Shown here in pieces: positions 13,706 through 26,212 of a stretch of DNA of 64,000 nt. The notes under the pieces were generated by a model that was given only the letters and a program-made list of their open reading frames with translations, did not search any database and was not told the DNA's origin. The translations under genes were made by a program, and so were the position numbers. This DNA comes from Liolophura sinensis (lineage: Eukaryota; Mollusca; Polyplacophora; Chitonida; Chitonidae), in assembly GCF_032854445.1 (NCBI RefSeq), contig NC_088295.1:13627385-13691384 (forward strand), read 5' to 3'. The number at the start of each line of letters is the position of its first letter. Position 1 is the stretch's first letter.

Positions 13706-13929
13706 CCGAAACAGCAATCAAAAGCAGTACCTTACCTGTACCATGGAGGTAGAATTATCTAATCTACCTAAATCACTATACAATTAACGTCATTCTCAAT
13801 TTGCTAAGGTTTACTTCATATTGAGTATAAGTTTACTTGAAATGGTTTAATTATTACTTCAATAGGTAAACCTTTAAAAAATCGGCGCAGGCTTACCACA
13901 AAAATGTTTACAGGGTATCATTGTGAACT

Positions 13930-14110
13930 GCTGACAGCTTCTCTTTAGAAGAATGCGCCCTGTATGATATTATAATTCTTTGGTTTTGTTTTTTGGATGG
14001 TTTACTTTGAACGTTTTTTTTTTGGGGGGGGGGGGAATTGGTTTGGGGATTTTCGATCTGGAACGTTCATTATGGTTGGCGATAGGTATAAATGTCAACG
14101 CTTGCATTAA
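13930..14110 (+). repeat. Dispersed repeat family D, truncated copy
   Basis: A third direct copy, lacking the first half: GCTTCTCTTTAGAAG, TTCTTTGG, TTTGAACGTTTT and GGAACGTTCATTATGGTTGG match the family. A run of 12 G at about 14023 interrupts it. Confidence 0.55.
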
Positions 14111-15814
14111 ACAAGTGGACAAACCCTAAAACGACTGATCACATTACGGGGAATTATTGTGTAAGATAACGAGGAACAAAATCTGTAACGGAAGAACACT
14201 GTAGAACGGTTTTTTCGAAGGAAACGTTATGTTATTATAATACCATATGTAAGTCATATTTCTGTAGAAAGTTTATGTGTCACTCAATTACAATTGGCAC
14301 TACTTCATATAATGCTAAATATTTAACGGCCTAATCTGTCGCCTCGGGCTCAAAACTCTACTCAAGTCACATAAGTCTAAGTATAGCTACACTGGGCGGT
14401 TAGCCCTTCCCGTCACACGTTCCGCAAACCCACAGCACCTATGTTTCAAACCTTATACACGATTACAAAAATAAACCGTTACCCTCTCACGCTGAACTTT
14501 TTTGTCCATCTGTTTACGCAGGTTTCACCGATTAATGCCTAACAGTCTCCCGCTACATCACAGTAGGTCAGGAGAAAACTAAAATAACTGAATGAACGTA
14601 AAAGTCGGCGCGTTTTCTGGGTGTCCACGTGTGAGCTACGAGACCCGACTCATCTGCATGTACGTCATAGCGCATTGTCCGGGTCGGCGTCGAGAACACA
14701 TGTGAACAGATGTCTGCAACGCGGAGCGACCCCGGTGCTACGCAGATCGGCGGGACTTAACACTCATCACTACATCATAGTAAAATCCCCAGTCACTGCC
14801 ACCTTAATCATGTTGCCTAGGTACCTGGTGTAAGGTGGTGACGAGTGACCTCTAAACGCGCCCTGTGGTGTAAGTCACTATATCTTTATGTCACATACCC
14901 GGACAGAGTGTGCTATCGCTGCTGGTGTTGGGCAGTGACTATAATCTGAACAGCTGTGGGTGAGGTGTATACGACTCGGTCGACCCCCAGCAATATCTGC
15001 ACTCATATATGTGAAACTCCTACAAATTATCAAGCATGGAGTAGGACATTGCCAGCAGAGCTCAGTCTACAAGTCATCTGCTTTACTTTGTCCCTCACAC
15101 ATTGTTTTTGACGTTCGGGCCACTTTCTCACGGCCCGAGTACCAACGCTATACGCCCAAGAGGACAATACAAAGTTATACATGAAGTAAGTATTAAGTGT
15201 ATGCTTAAGTTACGTGTATATTGTAATAAGTGTTTGCACGTGTTTAAATAAGCGCGCGGCATGGGGGCTCACAAGTATGGGGATGCTATTCATGTCCTAC
15301 GGTGGAAATATCGTAACCTTATTGCTGAGATTATATTTCCTTGTACATAATTGCGCTGTCTTATTTTGCATTCTGTAATAGTGTTTTGATCAGCGTTATC
15401 TATAAATTGCAAGCATTCGGCATTTAGTGTGTCTGGCGGACATACCTTGAGTCTAGTTCATGAACCGGCCTAAAGCTTTAATTGTGACATTTATATTGTG
15501 ACGATAAGCAACGAATTCGTGACCGGTTAAACTGGATTAGTTACGTGCGTACGCACATAATTTGCCCATTTTATCTCACATCTAGTCTTTGTTATAGCTT
15601 TAGTTTTGAAGACGTACTTATATAGTGATAGACCTTATTAACTTGACTATTTTCCAGCAATTGTTAATGCGACACTTTGACTCAGTAAGCGAATCGACCA
15701 TGCAATCTTCAGGTCCGCAACGATCACCTGGAATTTTTTATAATGAATATTTCATGACAGGTGACATTCCTTCGTTTATACTCATACATATACATGGTCT
15801 GTCAAGTGCAGGTG
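14111..15814. other. No gene recognised; CpG-richer stretch at about 14590-15190
   Basis: The stretch 14590-15190 has visibly more CG dinucleotides than its surroundings (for example CGTGTGAGCTACGAGACCCG and GTCGGCGTCGAGAAC) and two open frames of 70-74 codons. It could be a promoter or 5' exon region, but no splice-consistent coding path was found. Confidence 0.4.
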
Positions 15815-15885
15815 GTAAATCGGGGCGTTCTAACAGACATTCATATACCTGTCGCCAACCTTAACGAACGTTTAGGTTAATACTC
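15815..15885 (-). repeat. Dispersed repeat family D, short inverted end fragment
   Basis: The reverse strand reads AACGTTCGTTAAGGTTGGCG followed by ACAGGTATATGAATGTCTGTT, matching the distal end of the copies at 6820 and 14070. Confidence 0.5.
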
Positions 15886-17217
15886 ACACGCACCAATTCC
15901 ATAACAACGTCAAACACAAACCACCAATGATATGACGACAAACGGTCAAGGACAAGTTTTAATGATACCGGAAAGCCGTAATGATCGACTGTTCTTGACA
16001 CATTAATTTAATTAGTATCTAAACTCCGTAGCATGCAAGTTTATTGGAGAATATAGACCGCATGCTTCTACTTCCAAGTATCTAGCTCCCGTTAAAATTA
16101 TATTTTGAGAGATGACAATTCTAATTTTATTACTCAAACTGGTCTTCAGGGATTTTACTTTAGATATTGTTTTAGCCGTTGACGACCTGGGCTGGGTATA
16201 CTTCACTTTCTATAAGTTGTTGTTAAAACGTATCTCCCGTGTGCTTTGACCACCACTGCTCATATATTCAGTGCAGCAACATTTTTGAACACCATACACA
16301 TACGTGGCCCCTAGCCCCAAGCTAAAACGTAACCGATATTTAGTTCATAAGAGTAGGTACTGTATAGCACTATTAGGACAGCTATTAAAACTCTACTGAC
16401 GTTATCGATCTTTGTGTGAAATCTGTTGCTAGTAATTTTGTCAGGTGTTAACCTACATACATGCAGATATAAATCTCAGCTCACTTCCTAGTTCGTGGAC
16501 CTCTAGTATGACTCATGATCAACCGCTCTGGTCTTTCCCAAAATGTATTTTTATCCATGAATTTGTGCCAGAAGTGAAACAATCTCGCAAAGAAAGGGTT
16601 GTCATTTCATGTAAGTTTCCTTATTACACAGGTATATAACTCAGTCATCGTACACTGAATAGGTTTAATTTCTCTCTTGGCAGTAAATGCAATGTGTGTT
16701 ACACGTCTTAGCAGAATAGGCTGTCTTTAACTATGCCACTGGAGAGGTTATATTGTCACTCAGTCCGTCAAATTGGTCTGTAGACCTATATACCTAAACT
16801 GTACACAACCGTGTTTAAAATGAGGAATTTAACACAACTTTCTAACAATTGTCGGGCAGATTTATTTGATGGGTTTGGTCTGGACCAAATTAAGTCCTTC
16901 TGCAGTTCAGTTGAAACTGGATAAGTAACCCTTCCACTGCAACGATCTTTTCATATCCACAATACATTATAATACATCTTGGTAAACTTAGACAATAGCA
17001 AAGCAAACAAAGACAGTCGGGCGTGAAGACGGGCAAAGAAGACCGGGGATAAATAGGCTTGGATAGATCAGAATAGATTGGTTCCTTGATCTCTTTGCAT
17101 TATTTTAATGTTATTTTGTGTTAAATCGGATAGACAACAGAACATTTTGAGTAATTCTAGACCAGTGACGTATAAATTTACATCACCGTATTGTTTTTTG
17201 TGTTTGTTTGTTTTTTT

Positions 17218-17405
17218 TACCTAATTCTGCTTAAGCCATGGTACTATACGGGTGTGTAATTTGCTACTGTTTAAGCATTTACATGACAGTTAGAATAAAA
17301 CCCTAACTGAAGTAAATTGACAAGGGGCGGTATTTAACCAGTGACGTGTGACCATTTGCCAGCTACCACACTGTCGTCGCTGTTTTGGTTTTACTCTCTA
17401 TGCTG
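17218..17405 (-). repeat. Further copy of the CCTAATTCTGCTTAA repeat block
   Basis: It begins CCTAATTCTGCTTAAGCC and ends, read on the reverse strand, with AGAGAGTAAAACCAAAACAG and ACGACAGTGTGGTAGCTGGC, matching 10543-10600. A second end-like motif (GATTAAGCAGAATTGGG) is near 17884. Confidence 0.5.
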
Positions 17406-18194
17406 TGCATCTTAAAGTATATTGAGCTGTACAAAGGAAAACCACTGGATAGGCTTGGGAAGTAGCAAAGTGTTCCAGAACATAGAGGCCTGGACAGCGG
17501 TAAATAAGACCAGAATATATATGATTAGACAGTAACAAGTCAGACCAGAATAGATAGATAGACTTTGGTAGTTCCAAGGGAATTCCGAATAGATAAATTG
17601 TGGATGTAGCAATGGAGACTAGCTTGCTAAAACCATTGTCAACAAATGAAACATGCACGTCACATGCAAGAAAAGATTGAGACTTGATAAACATAAGCAT
17701 TTTGTTTTTTAAGAACTATCTAAACCTGGTTTTGGAACAAAGTAGGAAATAAGTCTATGTACCCAATATAAAAGAGAGTAACTCCCGAACAACCAGTGAA
17801 AATCTAGCCTCGTCAGTTTACCTTAGCTTTATTCTAACTGCTTACGTAAATGCTTAATTAAATGCTTAGGATTAATAATCAATGATTAAGCAGAATTGGG
17901 TAAAAATATAAAAAGGCAGTATTGTTACTTCTCTGACTTAAAATTACTCAAAATTCTGCGGTGTCATGAAATCTTCTCAAAAATCACATGAAGACGAGGC
18001 AATCGATGAATAAGTAAAGTAGAGAATGCTAGAACGGTCAGATTTCGAAACACATTTTATCATTATTATTTATTGCATTGTTTTACATATACGATGGTAG
18101 TCAGAGAAAACCAGAGTGCTTGGAGTAATCAGTGTAGCGCACTTTGTCAGATATACCTGATTAACTGCCTTAATTGTAAGCCCAAACATAACAG

Positions 18195-18289
18195 CCAGGG
18201 CTGGACTCGAACTTGCGACCACAAGGTCATGGAGCCGATCAACTGGGGCGAGAGCTACGCTTCAGTTGACTCAGCCAGCGATGCCCAGA
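18195..18289 (-). mobile_element. tRNA-like SINE head
   Basis: The - strand has an A-box-like TGGCTGAGTCAACTGAAGC and a B box GGTCGCAAGTTCGAGTCCAG at tRNA-like spacing. It does not fold into a convincing complete tRNA, so I call it a SINE head. The 103-codon open frame across it is not a gene. Confidence 0.5.
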
Positions 18290-19723
18290 TCTGTGTTAAA
18301 GGTTGGTTGAAAAACACAAGATTGGGTTATCACTGCCGATCACGGTCAGCCAGGTGTGGACACCGTGATCACAGTCGGGTTTAGACGCCACGATCACAGC
18401 CGAGACCATCTAACTTTTCTCTCTGACCTTTGTTAATTTGTTTATTACAAATATTGTAGAGGTCATGAAAATGGCTGGAGCTTTTTCGTGCATTCAGAAG
18501 TTACAATAAAATTACCACGGACGAGTTGGTGAAAACTGATATTTACTAATTAAAATCTTTGCGGGACTCGTCCTCCTGTAATAGCTTCTATTTATAAGGT
18601 AGCTATAATACTGATCTCATAACGATACCTACAACTAAACAGTCGATATCTAGAAGTCCCAGTGGGGTCTGAGGTAATGAGGAACGTTTATTAATTGATG
18701 TAGTTGGCGATCTACAGCCTGTTGACATATGCTATATTACCTCCGTTCATGCGCGCTTCCGGAAACCATGACATTTCCGTGAGTGTACATTCAATCTATT
18801 CCATCGACTTAAGGTTGGAGTAATGGACGGGATGTTGGCGACTCCCAAAGGGCACCCCTTGTATACCGTGTGTGCATTGGCAATCACATACCTCTGGCGT
18901 CATAACGCCGACACAAGTGCGCGACTTGTCCCCGCGGAATTAGTTCGTGTTACATTATGTGGTCAAACCAAACATGCATGGATTGTAAAATTTTGCAACG
19001 TTTGCGTGCACTTTGGGTTTCAGAATTATTTTTTTCTTTGCGTCTTTTCATTTCAGGTCACTGTTGTGATCATAAATGTGACTAAAATGATCTTATGATG
19101 GTAAAATATAATTTTGTGAACCCTCGAGATATTTGGTGCAAGGCGTAGATAGTATCCATTAATGGCTTAAAATAGGCCGTCGGAAACAAAGCTTATATGC
19201 GTCATCAAGATTGATGGGCAAACACCCTATATACTGATACACTGGTATTAACAGTCCCATTTTCCGACTGAAGAGGTACACAGTATCTGTGTTTGAGGCT
19301 TAAGTTTGTGTCCCTGACAATTAACAATGTCCGTAATGTCCGTGTATGACATCGAAAAGGTCCTGGTGATTTAACTATAAACGTACCACAAAATATGACA
19401 AATATGCTCAGCTCAAAGCCCAGTTAAGTGATGACTAGATGTACCCTGTTACTGGTGATTTCACATGTGATCAGAACAGAGCATAGAGCGTAGCTTGGAG
19501 TATATTGGGTCTTAACTGTGTACGTAGTTGTGAGTATTTTATTGTGCACAGCAACAGTTACACAATTGTAATCAGCATATGTATGCTTCCAAAACTGTGA
19601 AATGTTAGTCGTGTCGATAGTACCTTAAGCTTACTTTATCTTTTCCAGCAAAGTCCACCGCTAAAGATCAAACTGACTGACCGACGACGATGTAAGGCAA
19701 AACAGCTATATACCGGCGTAATT

Positions 19724-22003
19724 ATGGGTAAGATATAATAAAAGTCATGGGAAGCGATTTTTATACAATTAGGTCTGCTTGCTGCCTGCTTGCCAGGTTG
19801 GACACTAATGTATGCAACATTTATCATTTGTGGGCCGTGGATGTGGTGGCGTGCAGTACGGCCCAGAGGTTTTGGTTAAAGTGGATTAATGTTCTCCTTT
19901 CTAAAGAGTACTTCACTGCCTTTTGACCTTAATTAATTGTTAAATGGTTGTAATGACCTTATATACCTGCCGGTATGCTTGGTTCAGAAAGAGTCATGGG
20001 CTAAAATGTTTATATTAAAATATGTATAAAAACCATCTTTAACCTTAATTATTTATATTGATAAAACGTTCATAATTTGCATATTGGAATATTTTGCTCG
20101 AATGTCTCTAATCATATTGAATGTAGAAATAAGTTATGCATACAAAACTTTAACATAGCGTGGCGATATTTTTTGTAATACTCATTTCCGTATTTATTTA
20201 TATTTGCATTTAAGACTGTTGCATTCACCTTAACTGTGTACTCACACTGACGAATCTTCAGGTGTGAAAATTAACTTTCGTGAATTGTTTTGAACTGTGT
20301 AGTCTTATACGATGCATTGCATCTCGTAACCTGTATGTTTAAGTTTTTTTTGTATTTATGACGTAAGCTGTTCACATTTCCCACAGTTGAGAGGTGACTC
20401 GTGTCCCGCTTTATTTGCAGATTATTCCAAGCTGTCCAAGCAGGACCTAAAGGTGAAGAATGCTACTCTGTGTTACGATGTCAAGCAGAAGCAAATGTTC
20501 TATGATGAAGCCCGTGCTATTGTGGAGAAGTTGGACAGAGAGTATGACCAAGCTAAAGGCTCCTTCCCACTCCTCAGATATGGGAAGTTGAAACTAATGA
20601 TTAAAGAATCAACGACGGAGGAGAACTTGGAAAAAACGAAACCTAAACCATCAGAAGAGAGTGAGAGACAGAAATCTGACAAACACAGATCTAACGGTTC
20701 TGGTGGATTGCTTCAAAAAGTGAAGGAGTTTTCAGGAAATATTGAAAAGGTTGATATGCTGAATAATCCCAAATATGAAAGTAAGTGTTGAACCTGTCTT
20801 ATGCGGAAGGTTGGTCAAATCCAAGCCGACAGTATTAGAAACAGAATACACATTTGTCGGGGTTTTTCCATTACCTGTTAGGAAGACAATGATTTTTTTG
20901 TATATTTGACATATTTCATCAGTCTTTCGTGTTTGGGTTGGATTAAACGTGAAAGCGTTAAGCTCCACATATTCAAGGGCGTAAAGGTCTTTCTTGCGAT
21001 TGTCTTATACAACACCTAGGTTTCTGTTAAAGTCTCCAGTCACTGTGTTTGCTGTCCATTTTGGACATGGATTGACGTAAGGTTATACTTGCGTGAAACA
21101 TTGTCAGTCTAGACCATATACAACAACCGGTTGTACAATGAATATCCACATCTACAGTTTTGAGCTCACTGGATTTAAAAGATTAACGAGTCATGGAAGA
21201 AGCCTCATGAAACAAAATTAGTTTTGTGGACTGAAAATATTGAACTTACACCGAACGTGTATAATTTTTAGAATCTGTTTTCAAACTTGCATGATGTATA
21301 CTTGGGAGCACAACCGGGTAAGCCTTATTATCAATAGTTGTAGGCTATAGATTTATCTGAGCTTGGTTGGTTTGATCAGCCAGTGTCGGGTTTTTCTTGT
21401 TTTGTGGCCCATGCGCATCTACTTAATTGATAACGATGTTAGTAACTACATCGAAAGGTCGTGTTAATAAATCAAGAAGAAAGTTAAAAAAAAAACGTAA
21501 GAAAGACTTTCCCAGTGTACTTCCTTCCCAAATTTTATATGCCAGTCAAACATGTAGTACCATGTGTATTAGGTGGAAATGCGTGCACACTTTAGGAATA
21601 AGGCGGGAAATTGCATGGCGTCAAAGAATACCAAAGGATTGCATTGTGTCAGAATTTGAACACCTACTGCTTATGAACGTTAATACGTAGATCGTAGTCT
21701 GAACCCACCAATGACAGCGTAGCATAAATTGCAGGAGTCCAATAGAACAATCTAGCTATGTAACATTACAAATTACAAACAGTGTCATCTTCCTTCCCAG
21801 GTATGACAAAACAGGAGCTGGCCAGAGAGAACGAAGAGAAACAGAAGGAACTTGAGGTTCTGGACAGGAAGTCTCTGCGACTGTTCAACAGGCTAGACAA
21901 ACTGAGTCGGGATTACACGACGTCCAAGCAGCTCTGGCCATTCCCACGTTATCAGCAGATGAAGGAAATGATTAAGGAGGTTACATACGACACTTACATT
22001 TAA
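19724..22003 (+). CDS. Unrecognised small protein with two homologous charged helical units
   Basis: I do not recognise this gene. Model: ATG plus one base at 19724-19727 (donor GTAAGA), exon 20421-20780 (acceptor TTATTTGCAG, donor GTAAGT), exon 21801-22003 (acceptor CCTTCCCAG, stop TAA). The phases fit (1 and 1), giving 188 residues. The first large exon codes for LSKQDL, then a highly charged helix ending FPLLRYGKLKLMIKE, and after it a Lys/Glu/Ser-rich linker and a LLQKVKEFSGNIEKV helix. The second exon repeats the pattern: MTKQEL, a charged helix, then WPFPRYQQMKEMIKE. Both exons start in the same phase, so the second unit probably arose by exon duplication. The spacing suggests coiled coils. 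The last residues after MIKE are few, so a further exon cannot be ruled out, though no good donor is visible. The start exon is the least certain part. No catalytic or metal-binding motif is seen. Confidence 0.62.
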
Positions 22004-22239
22004 ATACTTTTACATACTTTTGTTTATATACCGTTTGTTTCAGTTTTATTGTTTACATACAAGTGTATTTGTATATTTGTTTTAGGCTCTTATTGCTTAA
22101 AGTTGACGTTTAACAGTGTCCAGTTCTGTTTGTATTTTAGTAGAGCAGTGAAAACTTTTAATGAAATCATTCACTGAAAATCATGTTCCTGGTCCCAGAG
22201 ATTCCTGTATGGTGACCAAAGTTACTCTAGGGCTAATGA

Positions 22240-22560
22240 GTTTCATGTATGGTCCTGGGGTTCTTATATGGTTCCTGGGGGTTCATTGAAGGCCTTTAGG
22301 TTCATGTGTGGCCCCTGGGTATTTTTGTATGTTCCATGGGGTTCATGTATGGCTCATGAGGGTCCTGCGTGGCCCCTGAGGCTCGTGTATGGCCTCTCAG
22401 GTTCTTGCATGGTCCCTGAGGCTCGTGTATGGCCTCTGAGGTTCTTGCATGGTCCCTGAGGTTCATATGTGGTTCTTGAGATTCGTGTACGGTCCCTTAA
22501 GTTCATGTATGGCCTCTGTGGTTCTTGTATGGTCCCTGAGGTTTATGTATGGTCCCAATC
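22240..22560. repeat. Minisatellite, 20-bp unit
   Basis: About 15 imperfect copies of a 20-bp unit close to TGGTCCCTGAGGTTCATGTA lie head to tail. Degenerate copies reach back to about 22190. The unit length is not a multiple of three and few stops occur, so short open frames on both strands here are by-products of the repeat. It starts about 240 bp after the stop of the coiled-coil gene. Confidence 0.9.
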
Positions 22561-22589
22561 TCCATCTCAAATCCTAGAGGTTCCTGTAA

Positions 22590-22890
22590 AGTCCCTGAAG
22601 TGTATGCGTGATCCCTGAGGTTGCTGTTCTCTGGGGGTACATGTTCCTGAGGTCCATTTCTGTATGGTCCCTGAGGTTGCTGGTCTCTGAGGTTCTTGCT
22701 CCTGAGGTCCATGCATGGTCTCTGGGGATGCTATCCTCTGGGGTTACTTGTTCCTGAGGTCTATTTCTGTATGGTCCCTGAGGTTGCTGGTCTCTGAGGT
22801 TCTTGTTCCTGAGGTCCATGCATGGTCCCTGGGGTTGCTATCCTCTGGGGTTACTTGTTCCTGAGGTCAGTTTATGGTCCATGAGGTTCC
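22590..22890. repeat. Higher-order part of the minisatellite, period about 107 bp
   Basis: The same GGTCCCTGAGGTT-like units are here organised in a longer block. The segment AGGTCCATGCATGGTC recurs at about 22706 and 22813, and the TTCCTGAGGTCYATTTCTG segment at about 22640 and 22748, giving a period near 107 bp over nearly three blocks. This shows a second round of amplification on top of the 20-bp unit. Confidence 0.8.
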
Positions 22891-23912
22891 TGGTCTCTTG
22901 GATAACTGGTTCCAAACCTTAATACCGTCTAATTATTTCATACAATCCAATGGATATATATGGGGAGTTATAATTAATTGATTTATTATATTACTGCACC
23001 AAAACACAAGCCTGACTAGCATTTTTATTGTAAGACTGATTGTAAGCTACACTGTATAACTTATTTTTTTTTATTTTATAGCTTTAATGATTTTTCAGAG
23101 GTGATCATTGTGTTGTATTCACACACCTGAATCTTAATTTACTTTTATATTATAACCCCATTTTGGTTTTTTCCCTATTCTTATTAGGCTGCTTAGGGAC
23201 ATGTTTTGCTTTTATAATATAACCCACTCGTCCGTGTCATTACAGTTATTACTGTTCATCCAAGTCCTTGGGAGGCTGATATATCCAGTTCAAGTGGTTT
23301 GCACGAGGGCCATTTAGCTCAAAACGTGTTGAATGCAATTAAGCTTGAAAACATATGATGATTGCAGGGAGTAAGTCATATGTCAGAAACATCGGTATGG
23401 CCGGCTACTGTTTAACTGTGCACCATAATGAATTCTCCATTAACATGCCGCAGAAATGGATTTTCTAACCTTCAGTAAAATGTGATCTATTAGTTTAAGG
23501 CTTGTGGTTATTTTCTTGCGCATAAAATTTACAGTGTCACGTCATAATGTAGTTTTAAGGAATATTGGTTCAGGTACTTTCCTAAAAGTAGTCCTTAGTA
23601 AGTTAAGTGTAACTGATAACCTAAAATAAGTAGCTGGTAAGAATAAATCTTCAGAAATTATCTTCACTCTTACAAAATTACATTCTGTTTTCCACTCCAG
23701 TCACCAGCAACTTTGGGATATTTGTTAAGGCTTTGCTCAATGTTGCTTTGTGGGTAGTCCCGTGGGACTGCATGGGTCATAATTATTAAAAGTTCAACTT
23801 GTAATTAGGCAAGTCTTAAGTGGGACCATATCATAACTATTTTGAAAATTTACTGCTTTTACGCCCAAGTTATAATTTTCATATCATTCGCACGCATGCA
23901 ACTCATAGAAGA

Positions 23913-24269
23913 ACTTTTTCGGTTGTTGCAGGTTAAATGTAAAAATATATGCATGTGAGTGATTTAATTTTTTACATAAAAAGACATAAATTGCCGTATA
24001 ATTCAATTCTGTTTAATTTGCTAGTCATTTTAAATATATAGTCATGACATGTAGTTAATGTTTTTCATGGTGGTTGACAGAGGCCATCCAGACTTTTTCG
24101 ATTGTTTCAGGTTAAATGTAAAAATATATGCATGTGAGTGATTTAATTTGGATAAAAAGACATAAATTGCCGTATAATTCAAGTCTGTTTAATTTGCTAG
24201 TCATTTTAAATATACAGTCATGACATTTGGTTAATGTTATTCATGGTGGTTGGTAGCGGCCATCCAGAC
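23913..24269. repeat. Tandem duplication, two copies of 179 bp
   Basis: The stretch from ACTTTTTCGGTTGTTGCAG to GGCCATCCAG is present twice in a row (23913-24091 and 24092-24269), with few differences, including a small gap near the ATTTAATT stretch. No open reading frame or transposon ends are seen; it looks like a simple local duplication of non-coding DNA. Confidence 0.9.
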
Positions 24270-25717
24270 CGCGGCCAGACTCCCAGGAAGGTCCCAGTTA
24301 AAATTGGTCGCCATCAGCCACAATACTTACTATTCTTTTTGAGCTAATGTACAGAACTATTTGTAAACTATCTAGGCTTTATATCCTTGCAATAAAGGGC
24401 AAGTGATGAATTTTTCGCGTAATGCAACATGCTAATGTAAGGTTAAGGTCTTGGTTATAGTGGTTAAGTTTTTACTGTTTTATTATTTATGCTACGTATC
24501 CTTTATTCGCCAAATGCCATTCACTCTTTACGCCGATCAAAGTGAGCCACCATGTTGTTTTTTCATATGGAATGTCTTAAATAAATTTACACGCAATGTT
24601 ACAGTCATTTTTTGAAATAATTTTTCTGTGTTTGCGCAATTTTTAATGTTATGATTAATTTTCTTTTATGATTCGGTATTGGGTATGATTTGTTTGTGAA
24701 TTATTCGGTAAAGCCAGCAAATAATACCAAGGTTACACAAAATTGTAGCGCGGTTGAATCTTTCTTCCTGGTGTAGTGTACGCACCTATACATGCAATTT
24801 GCGAAAGTCATATGAAATAGTTCTTTCACTGAAGAATTCAAAGAGAGTCTGCTTGAAAACACGGAACGTCACAAGGTATACCCAACAATCCTCCTGACAA
24901 AATGCGGCCGCGACTCAGCCACCGGATCCCTAAGCACGCGATCCCATATGGGTTTATGGTGTTCGCTAAGCAGTTCTTTATAGAACATTGAACCATTGTC
25001 GACCGTGGAAGTTTATTTTGGTGACATGTAAGTGCAACTTTATAGGGAGTAACATTCAAGCAGATCTCTACTTACTTTATAAGGTAGAAGTTGACATTGC
25101 AGAGTTTAAACCAAGACCACTGGCTTGAGTATCTTTAACAATATGCAGATAAAAGTATATATAATACAAAATTAAATCCACTGATAACAGAAGTTTAAAT
25201 CACAAACATGGGTCTGTGGCGTTTTGAATGATGAAGCGAAGCTGCTCATCGTTATTTAAGTAACTGCTTGCCGAGCTGTGTATCCCAATTTTTGACATGG
25301 TAGGCTTATTTGTACATTCCGCGATTGTAAACTGGACGGAACGGCCATCAAAATCAAGAAATCTGCAATAGCTGTAGGTAACATCAAGCTTATGTATAAA
25401 GTTACTTAGGGCCACGTCTGATTTAGCTTTCTTAACGTAATTGCCGGTGCTAAATGGAAGTTTATTGGCAGTACATGTATATAAAATGTACCAGGCTCGG
25501 TATGCACGTATACAGGCTTGTTGCGATATAATACAGAGAGAAACAGAAGGAACTTCAGGATCTGCATATGAAGACTGGATTTTTCTAACAGATTTGGAGT
25601 GAATTCTGTGGGCTCCAAAAGGCTGTGGTCATGTTTACGCTATCGATGGAGGAAACCCAGAGAGGTGACATTCTGTGCAGTTCCGATACTGGACAGACCA
25701 TGCATGTTATACGTCAT
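24270..25717. other. No gene recognised
   Basis: Non-coding by eye. AATAAA motifs near 24390 and 24580 could serve a long 3' UTR of the coiled-coil gene, but nothing ties them to it. Confidence 0.45.
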
Positions 25718-25933
25718 TGCCGCGTAATGACCCAGACGCCTCTCACCAATGCGGTCGCTTTGAGTTCAAGTCCTGCTCAAGCTGGCTTCCTCTCCGGCCG
25801 AAAGTTGGAAGGTCTGCAGCAACCTGCGGATGGTCGTGGGTTTCCTCCCACCATAATGCTGGCCGCCGTCGTATAAGTGAAATATTCTTGAGTACGGCGT
25901 AAAACACCAATCAAATAAATAAATAAATAAATT
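25718..25933 (+). mobile_element. SINE family A, nearly full copy
   Basis: It has a tRNA-like B box (GAGTTCAAGTCCTGCTCAAG), body segments CTCTCCGGCCG, CAACCTGCGGATGGTCGTGG and AATGCTGGCCGCCGTCGTAT, and the tail GGCGTAAAACACCAATCAAA followed by (TAAA)n. The first part of the head is poorly preserved. Confidence 0.85.
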
Positions 25934-26212
25934 ATACGTCAGAAACAGGATACTAGGGAATTTCACATGATACATGCAAGGTCTATAATTATACCGGTAC
26001 TATTCAACATACACACTCAACAGAGCAAAAAAATATAATTCACCTAGGGACGTGCAAAATGAGGTGCAGTTGACTCCTAACTAAACGCCCTATAGGCGTA
26101 TATTTTAAGAAAAACGTCAATTGAGAGATTTATCACACGAAATCCGTCAAAAATTGCTCTCTCCACGGGTTAGCGCAGCTCGCTGTCAAAATTGAACGTT
26201 ATTGAATGCCAG

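Larger units (their letters stand above)
15886..19723. other. No gene recognised apart from listed repeats
   Basis: AT-rich DNA with the repeat block at 17218-17405 and the tRNA-like head at 18195-18289. No coding evidence. Confidence 0.5.

Noticed and set aside
18195-18289. Possible true tRNA gene
   Set aside because: A and B boxes are present but the arms do not fold into a full cloverleaf by eye.
18073-18384. 103-codon frame on the + strand
   Set aside because: It spans a tRNA-like SINE head read in reverse; no protein signature.
20387-20420. Upstream extension of the coiled-coil exon beginning with TTG
   Set aside because: TTG is not an expected start here and a good acceptor (TTATTTGCAG) ends at 20420.
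22268-22819. Open frames of 63-81 codons on both strands
   Set aside because: They lie within the minisatellite; the 20-bp unit lacks stops by chance and shifts frame between copies.
22190-22890. Regular repeats considered as a CRISPR-like array
   Set aside because: The units are contiguous without unique spacers and the DNA is eukaryotic.
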